NCBI GenBank assembly: GCA_947044365.1
Contig: OX345650.1
Span: 4,273,372-4,337,371, forward strand
Length of the DNA stretch: 64,000 bases
DNA from: Petrosia ficiformis
Lineage: Eukaryota > Porifera > Demospongiae > Haplosclerida > Petrosiidae
Direction: 5' to 3'
In this document: positions 36,501 to 46,206 of the stretch, in pieces
How the letters are laid out: every line of letters begins with the position of its first letter
Numbering within the stretch: position 1 is the first letter of the stretch
The notes under the pieces: model-generated
Told to the model about the DNA's origin: nothing
The model's database searches: none
The model's input: the letters and a program-made list of their open reading frames with translations, nothing else
Program-made: the position numbers and the translations under genes

Positions 36501-39500
36501 CCTTGTTTTCCTTAGGCCATGGTACACTTTAAAGTCCTTCTCTAAAGTTTACATTGCTAATGCAAATTAACAACAATAACTATTGCAGAGAACATTTACA
36601 CTTAATTATGTCCCTATTTGTACTGAAGGGACCATGTCTTGTTATGTAATACTTGTAATGTGGCTATTTGTACAGAAGGGACCATGACTTGTTATATAAT
36701 ACACGTAGTGTGACTATTTGCACTGAAGGGACCATGTCTTGTTATTACCCTCACCACATAGCATAGGCGGAAGGGTATGGTAATCGTTTTGTCTGTGTGT
36801 CAATTTCATTATAATACATGTAATGTGGCTATTTGTACTGAAGTGACCATATCTTGTGACTATTTGTACAGAAGGGACCATGACTTGTTATATAATACAC
36901 ATAATGTGACTATTTGCACTGAAGGGACCATGTCTTGTTATTACCCTCACCGCATAGCATAGGCGGAAGGGTATGGTAATCGTTTTGTCTGTGTGTCAAT
37001 TTCATTATAATACATGTAATGTGGCTATTTGTACTGAAGTGACCATATCTTGTGACTATTTGTACAGAAGGGACCATGACTTGTTATATAATACACATAA
37101 TGTGACTATTTGCACTGAAGGGACCATGTCTTGTTATTACCCTCACCGCATAGCGTAGGCGGAAGGGTATGGTAATTGTTTTGTCTGTGTGTCAATTTCA
37201 TTATAATACATGTAATGTGGCTATTTGTACTGAAGTGACCATATCTTGTGACTATTTGTACCGAAGGGACCATGACTTGTTATATAATACACATAATGTG
37301 ACTATTTGCACTGAAGGGACCATGTCTTGTTATTACCCTCACCGCATAGCGTAGGTGGAAGGGTATGGTAATCGTTTTGTCTGTGTGTCAATGTGTTAGC
37401 AATTTTGCTGGAAAAATAAAAAAATTGCAATTTCATTATAATACATGTAATGTGGCTATTTGTACTGAAGTGACCATATCTTGTGACTATTTGTACTGAA
37501 GGGACCATGACCATTTTGTACAGGACCAGTGAAATTTGTGCATTTAAAATCATTGGTTCTGGGTTCAAAGTACAAATTATAGCTGGTAAACAGTAAGTAT
37601 ACATGCACTAAGAATTAGACACGTGTATACTTCACTGTATCCCAATAGTTAGGGTTCCTCCCACACAGGCAACATTCATTAGTATTAGATAGGGTTTCCT
37701 ACAGGATGCTTTGTTCAGGAGGCGAAATAATCGACCACGTGAAGCACACTGTTCTTGGAGGAGTATGCTCCCCCAGGAACTTTTGGCTCTCTGAAGTGGC
37801 TTCTGGTGACTTCTGGGTCCCCAAATGATTGTAACTGAGGTATTGTTGCATGTTGAAATAAATTTGGCCTGAAATCTATGGGGGGATCCCCCTGCTGTAT
37901 GAAACCCTGTTAGGTTTTTACCTGTTTTTTTGGGGACTATAGTCATAACTGTTATTCTAGATGTTCCTGATCTTTGTAATTTATTACTTTCTGTAGAGTC
38001 CTCTCAAAACTGGTTCCGAACAGGATGTTGAGACTCAAACCCAGAATGAAGAAAGTTTAACGGCACTTCAAAAGGATCTTGAACAGCTGAAAACCGACAA
38101 TGACGAATTGAGATCTTCCAGTGAACAAGAGAAAAATGACCTTATTAGTAGGTTGCAATCAAAAGAGAAAGAAATTGAGAAATTGGCTGAAGCACTTCAG
38201 AAGCAACAGGAGGGTATCTCACGTACAACTACAGAGTACCAAGATGAAATAGAAGGTCTGAGAATACAGAATGACGAGTTACAGAAAGCCATAAAAGAAC
38301 ATTCTTCAGAAACTGAAGTTTTAAAACAAGTAGTATCAGGAAGAGATGATGAAGTGTCGTCTTTACGTGAAAATGTTAAAGATTTGCTTGCCAGTTTGAA
38401 AGAACGTGAAAAAGCATTGGAAACGAAAAGTCAGCATGTAGAAGAGATCTCTGGAGAAGTAAGTCGTTTACAATCTACGTTGAAAAAGCTTGAGATGGCT
38501 TCAAAAGAGGATGCTGTGAAACACAATGCGAAGATTGGTGACCTGCAGAAACAGCATCAAACTGAGCTACAAAGTTCACAAGAAGCTGTTAATAGACTTG
38601 AAAACCGAGTGAAATGTTTGGAGGGAGAAACAGAGAAATTGGAAAAGGAAAAGATTGGTCTTTCCGAGTCGTTAGATATGGTTAATAAACAGTTGACTTC
38701 CAGCAATGTTGATAAAGAAGACTTGTCTGCGAAAATCTTGTTACTGGATCAGGCTGTAGCTGAATCGAGAGTAGAGAATGAAACGTTGGTGAAGAAACTT
38801 GAAGAAACAGGAAACAAGATGGATTCTCTACAAAAAGAGAATGACCTTCTTGCTAAAAATACTCAGGAAGGAAATAAACAGCTGGAAGTTGAAAAGGAAG
38901 AGCTTTTAAAATCCGTCAGAGCCGAGTCGGAAAATTTTAAACAACAAATGGAAACAATGACCAAAAACCACCAATCTGAGATTACAACATTAAAAACAAA
39001 ACACATGCAAGAAATCAAGTCTTTAAATTCCAACCATGCATCCATCTTGCAGGAAACCATTTCACAAAGACAGTTAGAGTTTGAGCAGCAACTGGAACAT
39101 GACCGAGACCAAGAAGCATCTCTGAGAAAGGATTTGGAAGAAAAGATGCAGACGCTCCAATCAACTTTTGAAAAAGCTAAAGAGACTTATGCTGTAGTTG
39201 TCAAAGAGAAAGAGCAAAGAGAGAAGGAATGTGGTGCAGTGAGTAAGAAATTGGAGGAGCTAGAGGTGTCTCATCAGAAAGAGTTAGCGACAAAAATGGA
39301 TGAATTAGAGGAACGACAAGCTAAACTGCAGGAATTGGAAAATACGTTGAGGGAAAATCATTCCAAGGAAATCTTAGGAATAAAAGAAATGCACAAGAAA
39401 GAAATCCAAGTTTTGAGAAAGGAGCTTTCGGATACTACTGATAAGAACCAGAGAGAGATTGAAACGAAGATGGCTGAAGGGGAAGATGCATTCAAAACGA

Positions 39501-42500
39501 AGCTGCAAGAAAAAGAACACGAGTATTCCGAAAATATTCAGTCGCTTACAAGAGAGTATGAAAATGTTAAAAGTCAAAGGTCAAATATTTCCTCACAGTA
39601 TGAACAACTACAAAAGCTTCATGAGTCTATGCAAACATCACACAGAGAAGAACTGGAAGCGTTAAGATCTGGGAATGACGAAAAATTGACCCAGCTGACG
39701 GAGAGTCTCCGTTCACAGCTTGAGAAGACGCAGAAAGAATTGTCTCGAGTTGCTATCAAGTTGGATTCTTTAAAAACATCAAAAAATGAGCTTGAAAAGA
39801 AGACCGAAGAGATGGTACAGAAACATAGCCAAGATGTAGAGGCACTTAGAGGCAAGCAGAAGCTTGCCTTGGAAAAGATGAAGAGAGAGAATGAAAAGAC
39901 AGTAGTTGATTTACGTTCACAAGTTGAAGTAAAGATGACGGCTTGCCAAGAACTCCAGACAGAACTTGAAAAAACGAAAACTGCAGTTGAAATAGAGAAA
40001 CAAAATATTTTAAAAGAGAAAGATCATTTGCAGACACAATTAGCACATTTTGAGGGACAAAACGTTGCTCTGAAGAAACAGCTTGAAGACAAGAATTCAG
40101 AGGTGGACAAACATAAACAAGAATATGCTGCCTTGCAACAAAAGCTAGAGGAGATGAGAATTACCAATGAACAAGAACAAGATAAAACTTTAAGTATAAT
40201 GGCTGAACAACATCAAGAGAAAGTACGTCAGCAGGAGAAAAAGACAAAGGAACTTACAGATGCTTTACAGAAAGAAAAGGAAAGTATGGATTTATTTAAA
40301 TTGGAATTATCAAATTTGAAGAAATCTTTAGAAGATAAGTCTCTACAGCTTAGTGAGTTGCAAAATCAACTGAAGCTGGCTAACTCAGATAAACAACAAG
40401 GGCTGGTAAGAGAAAGCAAATTGAAACAAGACTTACAAGAGGCCATAGCCAATCATGACCAATCACTACAGCAAATAAAGGCACAACAAGCCGAGGAGCT
40501 AAAAGTTATCAAAGAATCTCAAGAACGAGATGTGTTACAACTTCGAGAAGAAATTGAACGCACTAAGAACCAATCTAGACAAGAAATTCAAGCTAAAGTG
40601 GCTGAGCTTTCTTTATCAGCAAAGTCGATGCAGACCCAGTTAGATGAGAAATCAAAACAAGTCCAACACGTTCAGCAAACCAGTCAAGACCAGTTAGAAC
40701 AGGTTAAGAAAGAGCTTGAAATGAAGATGACTACTATGCTAGAAGAGCACAAAGTGGAACTAGAGACTGCAAAGCAAGCTGCAGCAAAGCAGGCAACCGA
40801 ATCATTAAAGAAGAAATTTAATGAAAAGTTGACCCAGTTGAAAGGTAAGCATGAATCTGTGACAGTTGAAATGGAACAGAGAGTTAAGGATCTTGAGAAT
40901 TCCTTGGGTGAAGAGAGGAAAGAGAAAGAGAGATTGGCAGAGGATGGCAGAGAGAAACTTGAAATGTTGGAGAAAGCCACGGAAGCAAAGATCCAGAAGC
41001 TTGGGAGTGAGTGCGAAGCTAAAATACAGAAGTTGAAATCTGAGCACGAAAGACAGCTGCAAGTTGTATCCGAGGAGAAAGAAAGGATTACCTTTAATAT
41101 GGAGACATTGAAATCTGAACAGCTACTACAAGCTGAATCTTCTTGGAAAGGACGAGAGAGCAAGTTAGAGGAAGAATTGAAAGAGAAGACATTACTTGTC
41201 GAGCAGCTCCAGGTGGAATCAAAAAGATTAAAAGAAGCAAAGAGTAGATTATCATCCGAGTTACAGAAGGTGAGAAAACTTCATGAAAGTGTTCAAACTG
41301 AAGTTTTAGATTTACAGAAAAGAATAGATGGGTATGAATCTGAAATGAAAAGTGTTAAGACACAGCGAGAAGAACTTCAGTTATCACTGAATGAGAAATC
41401 AGAAGAAGTTACGAAATTGGAAGATGATTTAAAACTACATAAACAAAGATCTGATGATACATCGTTCGAACAAAAGCTTGAAGCAGTGAGATTGGAAATC
41501 AAGAAGAAAGCTGAGATTAAACTAGCTGTTATGAAGAAACAGTATACAGGAGAGCTTGACAAAATGGCTACAGCGCATAAGACAGCTTTACAGGAGAAAC
41601 AGGATGAGATAACAGAATTAAAGAGCTCGTGTGACTATTTGAAAAAATCTAAATTAGCTCTTGAAAGAAAGAGTTTAGAAGTTGAATCCGAGCTTTCAGA
41701 TACAAAAGTGCAGCTTCTTCAAAAACAAGAAAGGTCTATTCAAGAGCTAGCTGACCTTCAATCTATAGTTAAAAAGAAAGACATTGAATTAATGAAACTT
41801 AATAAAGAGAATGATGCGTATAAAGAAAGGGTAACAGAACATGATGATGTAGCCAAGAAATTGAAAGAGAGAATTGAAGTTTTACAACAAGAAGTGGAGA
41901 AACTTGAGAAAGAAAAGTACGATGAAGAATCACGTTTCAATTTTGAAATCAGTTCTTTCAAAACAGCTACTTTAAAACTAGAGAAAGATTTAACTGATAA
42001 AGAACAACAACATGGCATACAGGTGAAAAACTGGGAGAAGAAGATGAGACAGGCAGAGAGAAAGACACAGCGAGTGGAAGAGGAATGGCAGAGGAAACTA
42101 GAGGAGTTAGTTTTGAGTTCAAACACGGATCGAGAACAGTTAATTTCAGAAATGACACAGAAAAGTAATCGATTAGAAGAAATGGAATCAATTTTCCAAT
42201 CTCAGGTATCTGAATTACAAACAAACTGCGAAGAACTCAAAGAAGCATTAGAAACCTCAGAAAGAACAAAAGAAGAAGAAAGAAACAAGATGGCAATGAG
42301 AATTTCAGATCTTGAAGCTACAATGTCTGATATACAAGAGAGAAGTGAAAAAAAGGTTTTGGAATTACAGCAAGAGAAAAAAGTAGAAATATCATCCGCT
42401 GAAAGGAACTTTGAAGAAAGGATTGCAAAGGTTAAAGCAGATGCTGAGCAGAGAATTAGTGAGCTGAAGTCCAATTTGCGATATAATATGACGACAGAGA

Positions 42501-43939
42501 ATGCTCAACTTATAGATGAATATAAAGAAAAAATAAGTGATTTGGAAGAAAAGGATCGTGCGAATAATGCAGCTTTCAAAAAGGAATTAAATTCTGTAAA
42601 ATCTGATGCACAAGCAGTTAATGATGGGTTACTGACCGAAAGAGAAAAAACCCGGCGTCTAGAGGAGCAGTTGTTAGAACTAAGACGTAATCATGATGTT
42701 GAGATGGAAGCTTTGCGTATGGAATTAAAAGAAGAAGCAGAGAATAAATTTGACAGTGGAGTACAGGATAATGTGCGGATTGAGTTAGAGTCAAAGTATC
42801 GTAGTCAAATAGACGGTTTGCAACAAACTGTTGATGAGCTGATGGATAAACAGACCAATATTACGAGGTCAGCTTATTAGTATAACTATCATAAGGTGAC
42901 TAATGTTTACAGGTACATGAATTTTCAATACCTAAGAATACAATTGTTTTGCATGTACTAATTTAGCAATTTCCAGAAGATGTACATTTGGCTGGTACTA
43001 AATTTAACGATTTTACTGTGAAACGGGCTATCCCTATACTTGCTTTCCATGGAGTTTAATGTATAATTTATATATTTGCTTGTGTGAGTGTGCATTGTTA
43101 AGGAAGTTGCATCATTCCCTGGCCAGGGGGCTCGGTCAATTAATGGCCATGGCACGTAGAAGAATGCACGCTTGAGCTACAGACCAGCAGGAAGAATGTA
43201 AAACTGCAACTAATACTAATAATAACTGTTGTATATAGCAGAGAAACAGTATAAAGAATCTTTAACAAGTAAGTATAATGAGTTGATGAGTTTCAGCAGG
43301 AGCTTATGAGTGCACTGGTTGCAGACATGAAGAAGTCATCATTTAGAACCTTGAAGGAGGTACTTCAGTTTCTGTGTGCAGTGACACTTCTTCAGGCCCC
43401 AGTTTTTGAGTACATATAAAAGTAGAGACACTCTTGCTATCAACAATGATTAATACGTAGTCATCATAGAGCAATTATAGGGAAACATTTTTCACAAAAA
43501 ATATATCTTGTTTCTGCTTTCAAGGAATATAATTGTATGTGATAATGTCAATATTATTTTTAGACTACTGACTCATGCATTCATACATTATGAATGAAAT
43601 ATTGTCTTTTACATTACCAAAATTAAATTATCCCGATAATGTGTGGGCGGATCAGGACGGGGCATCTAATAACTTTTAAAAGACTTTTGCAGCTTCTATA
43701 ACTCTCGAAGTTTATAAGACTCAGAATTCTAACTTGCTTTTCTGCAGAGAAGAGGTGTTAAGAAAGCCATAGACATAATAAAGCATCTTCATCAATTTCT
43801 TCACTTTATTAATTTCAACGAGTATTAAAATTAGCAGTGTTTTATAGATCGCTAAAATTTGCTAAGTTAAATACACACAAACAAGTACCCTTAACATAAT
43901 ACCCAGTGATAATTTCAAAGAGTTAACTAATTAATTTAT

Positions 43940-43995
<56 letters not shown>

Positions 43996-46018
43996 GTTGT
44001 GTATCTGTCTGTCTCTGTCTGTCTGTCTCTCTCTATCTCTGTCTTCAGACTTGAAGGCATTGTCAAAGATTACAAACAAGCATTGAAAACAAGTGAAATG
44101 GAGAAGGAGAAACTTCAAGGAGAAGTGAAGAAGATTCAAGTAAGTATGATGATATATAATATTTTAATGATATGCTGACTTCACCTTATTATCTAGCACA
44201 CAAGACCTCTTGTACCTGAGACCCCATACCGGTCTTTACCCTCGTCTTCCAGTTTTGATGTACCTTCCAAAAATGTAAAATTGGAACTTGAACCTCGTGG
44301 ACAAGAATTTGAAGTAAGACATTATTCTAGTTGTAGGGTCTTGGAATATGGGTGGTGTTTGTGGTTGTAGAGTCTTGGAATGTGGGTTCATAATACGTAC
44401 AGGTTTGTCATACATCCATGTATTAACACATACAGGAGGTCGAAACGTGAATTTGAAAGACTTAGAGGTGTGGCATAGAGGGTTATCATAGTGTGCATAT
44501 CGGCAAACAAATTCCAAGGGAAAGCAAAACTCTACAACCTCCGCTAAATGCAGCCCTGGTATATCTACAAACTGGTATATACCTATACTAGTATAGGGAA
44601 GTGCCTATATTAAAAATATAGACAGAGTATTGGTATAGGCAAATGCATTACCTATACGGTATACACAATATTTGTCAGACTTTGCAGATTATACTATTGT
44701 CTAAATCCAAAGTACAGTCTTAATATACTTTGAACTGATGATGGTAACACTACATGTGTCATAACAAATTTGTATCTCATTGTGAAAAAAAAACACTATG
44801 CCATGTGTGTGAACAATAATTGTAAATTAGGTGTTTAGTTTGTATAGGCAAATTGCTATATAAGTGCAGCTCTAATACAAACATATATACATTTGCAGTT
44901 ACACACATATATACATATCACACCCACTCGTACTCATAATTTTTTTGTATATACATAATGCATGCCATGCAGGCATTGGAATTGAAGGCAAGATGATTCA
45001 ATTCAGATTCACGTTACAAATGCTTTGATTTGTAAATTAATTTTAATTTTAAGGAAATTCTAATTCCATTCCATCAGAACTCGGACTCCATTCCAATTAC
45101 TACAGGTAGTGTTGTGAATTCCACTACAATTCCATGCAATTTTATACCATTCCACTACAGTTCTACACTATTCCATATTCCATAGTAGAGCAAGATATTA
45201 ATTTCAATGAATTTTACCAAAATAGAATTCAACATTCAAGGACCATAATAAAACCTAATAAGTAATAAATACAAGTGTTTACACACAAGCAGTCAGCACT
45301 GTTGGATCTTTATCCGTATGTTCCTTTTTGAAAATGGAATTATACCATTCCAAGCCAACATACAATTCAACATTTGATAGCATCAGTTGCCCATCAGTTG
45401 CCAAGTCATAATTCCACTCCAATTCACATTCCAGAATCATTCCAATACTCAAACTTCAATTCCAATGCCACTGATTCATACACACCTTCATACATTCTTT
45501 CACATATGTATAATTATTATATATGTACATACATATTAGTGTTGTTTTAGTTAATTATAACTATAACTAAAACCCCTTTTAGTAAGGCATTATGACTTTT
45601 AGTTAACTAAACTATAACTAAATTACAAGTCTACTGTAATAACTTTAACTATATAACTAAAATGAAAATTGGCCACTTTTAGTTAGTTAACTAAAACTAA
45701 AACATTTTAGTAGGTCTAAAATTAATTAACTATAGCTACAACTAAAATTGTGAGATAAACTAGTTATGCTATAACTATAACTGAAAGTGGTCAGTATAAT
45801 CAAACTAAAACATTAATACATACATACATACATACATACATACATACATACATAATATTAATTCATTCATTAATTTTTTCATACATTAGTTCTTTAAAAA
45901 TGTCCTGTTTGAATACATGATGGGTCATCAACGACAACACCTTGTCAAAGTTATAGCAGCTCTTGCAAGATTCTCGGAAAAACAAAAGACAGAATTATTT
46001 GCCAAGCAACATTTTTGA
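18729..46018 (+). CDS. GOLGA4: GRIP-domain golgin (golgin-245/GOLGA4-like), complete
   Basis: Thirteen exons: 18729-18812, 18934-18996, 19042-19542, 20944-20991, 21115-21171, 21225-21323, 26228-26279, 28974-29017, 31214-31348, 37997-42867, 44049-44139, 44197-44313, 45890-46018. Phases agree at every junction and give 2096 codons, close to human golgin-245 (about 2230). The N-terminus MFAKLKQK matches the short motif shared by golgin-97 and golgin-245 that captures endosome-derived vesicles through TBC1D23. Residues about 200-290 match the golgin-245 block YKGKYSEL...SLEEKDQYISVLQTQ (here YKGRFSE, SLEEKDEKINVLQTQ). A very long coiled coil follows, then a Ser/Pro-rich linker and a C-terminal GRIP domain that in this family binds ARL1-GTP at the trans-Golgi. 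The donor after 31348 (GTTGTG) is weak; an alternative three bases on stays in frame. GOLGA1 is excluded mainly by length. Confidence 0.93.
19042..19542 (+). CDS. GOLGA4: Golgin exon 3: Ser/Thr/Pro-rich linker to first coiled coil
   Basis: It encodes 167 residues (about 50-216). The first two thirds are polar and low in hydrophobics (many Glu, Thr, Pro), as in the N-terminal linker of golgin-245. The end, EDLTTMLIKQRQATLRYKGR, begins the conserved coiled coil. The donor is GTAGGC after a complete codon; the open frame reads on into an ATCT microsatellite, which is intron. Confidence 0.88.
19565..19740. repeat. ATCT/ATTC microsatellite
   Basis: ATCT and ATTCATCT units starting 23 bp after the golgin exon 3 donor. 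The exon 3 frame stays open through the array, which creates a false Ser-Ile-Tyr-Leu C-terminus. Confidence 0.9.
19843..19950. repeat. (ACAT)n microsatellite
   Basis: About 25 nearly pure ACAT units in golgin intron 3. Facing it 115 bp downstream is a long GTAT array on the same strand. Confidence 0.95.
20060..20470. repeat. (GTAT)n microsatellite
   Basis: About 400 bp of GTAT with scattered TGATGTAT and TGCATGTAT variants. It is complementary in register to the ACAT array at 19843-19950. Confidence 0.95.
20795..20870 (+). repeat. tRNA-derived SINE head
   Basis: An A-box-like TAGCTTAGTAG (20800-20810) and a B-box-like GGGTTTGATATC (20847-20858) at tRNA-like spacing, in golgin intron 3. It does not fold into a full tRNA by eye, so I call it a SINE fragment. 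Confidence 0.5.
21021..21114 (+). repeat. CTGT/CTCT microsatellite serving as the polypyrimidine tract of golgin exon 5
   Basis: A pure pyrimidine-rich simple repeat ends in TTTCAG, the acceptor of golgin exon 5. Confidence 0.8.
21355..21485. repeat. TTTTAGTTAACTATAAC-family repeat
   Basis: A partial copy of the AT-rich dispersed family, starting TTGGTTTAGTTAACTATAAC, at the start of golgin intron 6. Other copies are at 1150-1330, 2195-2340, 30910-31140, 45540-45805, 51890-52010 and 57990-58430. Confidence 0.8.
21760..22395 (+). repeat. ~118-bp tandem repeat, about five copies
   Basis: Units start near GAAGCAATCATC (about 21877, 22001, 22119 and 22238) and carry CTTAAAGAGGCCACATGCA and CCCCAAAAGTTATATT. 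Outer copies at both ends are more diverged than the central ones. Confidence 0.85.
22595..23240. repeat. GTAT microsatellite and GTGTACATGTATGTATTT minisatellite
   Basis: A GTAT array (22595-22860) is followed after about 130 bp by a second array (22990-23240) whose units alternate GTGTACATGTATGTATTTGT with GTAT runs. Confidence 0.9.
23286..23740 (+). repeat. Two tandem copies of a 233-bp unit
   Basis: 23286-23518 and 23519-23740 are almost identical; only a few single-base differences are visible. Each starts GCATTACATATTAAATTGTC. Confidence 0.95.
23880..24072 (+). repeat. 24-bp minisatellite, left arm
   Basis: About eight copies of a 24-bp unit (CATACTCTATATACATGTAC plus ATTA) directly left of the foldback element; one copy is 2 bp short. 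Confidence 0.95.
24075..24453 (+). mobile_element. Foldback element embedded in a minisatellite, copy 1
   Basis: It starts with a ~164-bp hairpin (24075-24238). Arms of about 75 bp begin AGTTAAAGCACCGGT and end with its exact reverse complement, and the tip is GCACGAGGCGTAGCCGAGTGC. About 215 bp of unique sequence follows, ending AAAGTGCTATAA, which mirrors the TTAAAGCAC start. The opposite-strand copy at 63703-64000 shows that the hairpin and the unique part move together. No open frame of use is present. The terminal repeats suggest a non-autonomous DNA element. Confidence 0.75.
24455..24716 (+). repeat. 24-bp minisatellite, right arm
   Basis: The same 24-bp unit as at 23880-24072 continues on the far side of the foldback element for about eleven copies. 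Confidence 0.95.
25196..25600 (+). repeat. Dispersed repeat family A, copy 2
   Basis: The longest copy, containing a run of about 17 C residues near 25310-25326. Near its right end, TAGTTCGAACCC resembles a Pol III B box. Confidence 0.7.
25622..26091. mobile_element. Short inverted-repeat DNA element (TGGGGCAAGCA ends)
   Basis: 470 bp bounded by TGGGGCAAGCA and its exact reverse complement TGCTTGCCCCA. The interior is rich in AAGTGCTT/AAGCACTT motifs. It lies within golgin intron 6, 136 bp before exon 7. Family not identified. Confidence 0.6.
26396..27275. repeat. ACAT and CA microsatellites of golgin intron 7
   Basis: (ACAT)n at 26396-26575 and mixed ACAT/CA arrays at 26940-27275, separated by about 360 bp of ordinary AT-rich sequence. 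Confidence 0.9.
27980..28066. repeat. Perfect 16-bp hairpin inside a weaker outer stem
   Basis: GTGTCAATGATGTCAC, spacer AAT, then its exact reverse complement (27995-28029). An outer pair TGGCTTAC (27980) and GTAAGCCA (28059) also matches. Confidence 0.8.
28230..28835. repeat. (CTAC)n-type array
   Basis: About 600 bp of CTAC with CTGC, GTAC and TTAC variants and inserted ACCATACTGTACATAC blocks every ~110-130 bp, giving a second-order period. Its Thr-Tyr-Leu-Pro open frames are artefacts. It ends about 140 bp before golgin exon 8. Confidence 0.9.
29830..29998 (-). repeat. Dispersed repeat family F, copy 1
   Basis: About 170 bp matching 59946-60115 in opposite orientation. Landmarks are CATACAGGACATTTG and GTCCGGTAGTTGGCTCA. 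No terminal repeats identified. Confidence 0.75.
30074..30465 (+). mobile_element. hAT-like family E, copy 2, interrupted by another element
   Basis: Starts TAGGGCTGGGATTATTAATT. Between about 30090 and 30220 it contains an inserted GC-richer piece (ACCCTCGCTGCGCGGAAGGGTACGG) that is also the conserved core of the 196-bp repeats at 36741-37380. The family E body then resumes (TTTGATGATCAAATGGGAAG). Confidence 0.55.
31370..31620 (+). repeat. ~70-78-bp tandem repeat next to golgin exon 9
   Basis: Three to four units with TTGTAACTAACTGTTGGA, GGTTTTGAATAA and CTCATTCCCAGACTGCT. The first unit begins within 25 bp of the exon 9 donor. Confidence 0.85.
32020..32890 (+). repeat. 68-bp tandem repeat, about twelve copies
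   Basis: Units carry GATTGGTGCAAGCTGTATAC and CACAAGACTACTGTACTATT with a 68-bp period (for example 32151, 32219 and 32287). Central copies are nearly identical and outer copies diverged. Confidence 0.9.
34002..34250 (+). mobile_element. Short inverted-repeat element family D, copy 1
   Basis: Starts CTAAAGGTCATTCACGTTCAC and ends ACATTGTGAATGTAAAC. The better-preserved copy at 54369-54611 shows the full inverted termini. No coding capacity. Confidence 0.65.
35170..35530 (-). mobile_element. Family D element with an internal tandem expansion
   Basis: Opposite-strand relative of 34002-34250. The internal block TAATACATGATTATACTGTAACT with flanking GTATAGTTTAATGTCATAAG is repeated four times at ~60-70 bp spacing. 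A non-expanded copy of this orientation is at about 445-680. Confidence 0.65.
35655..35815 (+). repeat. Two tandem copies of a ~77-bp unit
   Basis: GGTATAAGAATTATAGTAGG through GAGTAGCCATTGGGGA occurs twice in a row with few differences. Confidence 0.9.
36070..36232 (+). other. Short Arg/Glu-rich open frame, possible TE coding relic
   Basis: A frame of about 54 codons ending at a TGA reads MTLRRRATTR, RRVRAALRRTTE, then TSEQHLERLRAGRERS. Arg/Glu-rich strings with an 'EQ-x-x-x-RL-x-x-x-R-x-R' pattern occur in Helitron-type and related transposon proteins. It is not in the golgin frame and is not needed by it. I do not assign a family. Confidence 0.3.
36590..37515 (+). repeat. 196-bp higher-order tandem repeat
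   Basis: Period 196 bp (for example TTACCCTCAC at 36745 and 36941), with at least three nearly identical full units plus partial ends. Each unit contains about three ~65-bp sub-units around CTATTTGTACTGAAGGGACC and one palindromic core, ACCCTCACCGCATAGC...GGCGGAAGGGT. The identical 61-codon frames in each unit are a by-product of the period. Confidence 0.92.
37997..42867 (+). CDS. GOLGA4: Golgin exon 10: giant coiled-coil exon
   Basis: 4871 bp, residues 362 to about 1985, without an intron. Glu, Lys, Gln, Leu and Ser dominate, and heptad-like spacing runs almost throughout, with occasional breaks. No motor, kinase or membrane segment is present. The reading frame continues 111 bp upstream of the first long-ORF start codon (a TTG) to an AG acceptor at 37995-37996. 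The donor GTCAGC lies inside the apparent C-terminus of the open frame, so the last residues of the unspliced frame (after ITR) are not used. Confidence 0.93.
42868..44048. other. Golgin intron 10
   Basis: It contains a reverse-strand copy of repeat family A (about 43022-43205), a coding-looking stretch at 43250-43400 (see findings), ordinary AT-rich DNA, and a (CT)n/CTGT tract at 43940-44047 that forms the polypyrimidine tract of exon 11. Confidence 0.7.
44197..46018 (+). CDS. GOLGA4: Golgin exons 12-13: linker and GRIP domain
   Basis: Exon 12 (44197-44313) encodes a Pro/Ser linker ending QEFE. Exon 13 (45890-46018) gives FFKNVLFEYMMG, then LVKVIAALARFSEKQ and a stop. The joined QEFE-FFKNVLFEYMMG matches the GRIP pattern EFEYLRKVLFEYMMG. 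The Tyr at the start of that pattern is Phe here. The exon junction falls inside the GRIP domain. The C-terminus is short, ending 14 residues after the second helix. Confidence 0.9.
44972..45469. mobile_element. Short inverted-repeat DNA element (GGCATTGGAATTGAAG ends)
   Basis: Bounded by GGCATTGGAATTGAAG and its exact reverse complement CTTCAATTCCAATGCC. The interior is dense in ATTCCA/TGGAAT motifs. About 500 bp, in golgin intron 12. Confidence 0.65.
45540..45805. repeat. TTTTAGTTAACTATAAC-family repeat, fullest copy
   Basis: About 265 bp with internal near-palindromes: TTTTAGTTAACTA motifs on both strands, AACCCCTTTTAGTAAGG near the left and AAGTGGTC near the right. It ends against an ACAT array just upstream of the GRIP exon. 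Probably an AT-rich non-autonomous DNA element. Confidence 0.7.
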
Positions 46019-46084
46019 TAACATTTTTTGAATGTTCTCTCGTCTTTGTATTGCTATTTCATTTATAATAATATTAATAATAAT

Positions 46085-46090
46085 AATAAA
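46085..46090 (+). terminator. GOLGA4: Golgin poly(A) signal
   Basis: AATAAA inside an AATAAT run, 67 bp after the golgin stop codon and about 275 bp before the end of integrin exon 1. Confidence 0.6.
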
Positions 46091-46206
46091 AGCATATTTC
46101 TGGTATGTTAGCGAAATTACCTTAAACGTCACATCTGGACATTTAGGCCATTTTCTCAAGTTTAGTGTTGCAGTCAGTGGGAATGGAGTCTAAACTCGAA
46201 ATGTAA

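Noticed and set aside
36777..37354. Three identical 61-codon open frames as a repeated small gene family
   Set aside because: They are produced by the 196-bp tandem period; each is short, Cys/Thr-rich without a motif, and stops before the next unit.
38108..42880. Reading the long frame as a stand-alone gene, for example a myosin heavy chain tail or bacterial SMC-like protein
   Set aside because: The frame begins at TTG and is continuous with upstream spliced exons. The golgin N-terminal motif and GRIP domain at the ends identify the protein. No ATPase motifs are present.
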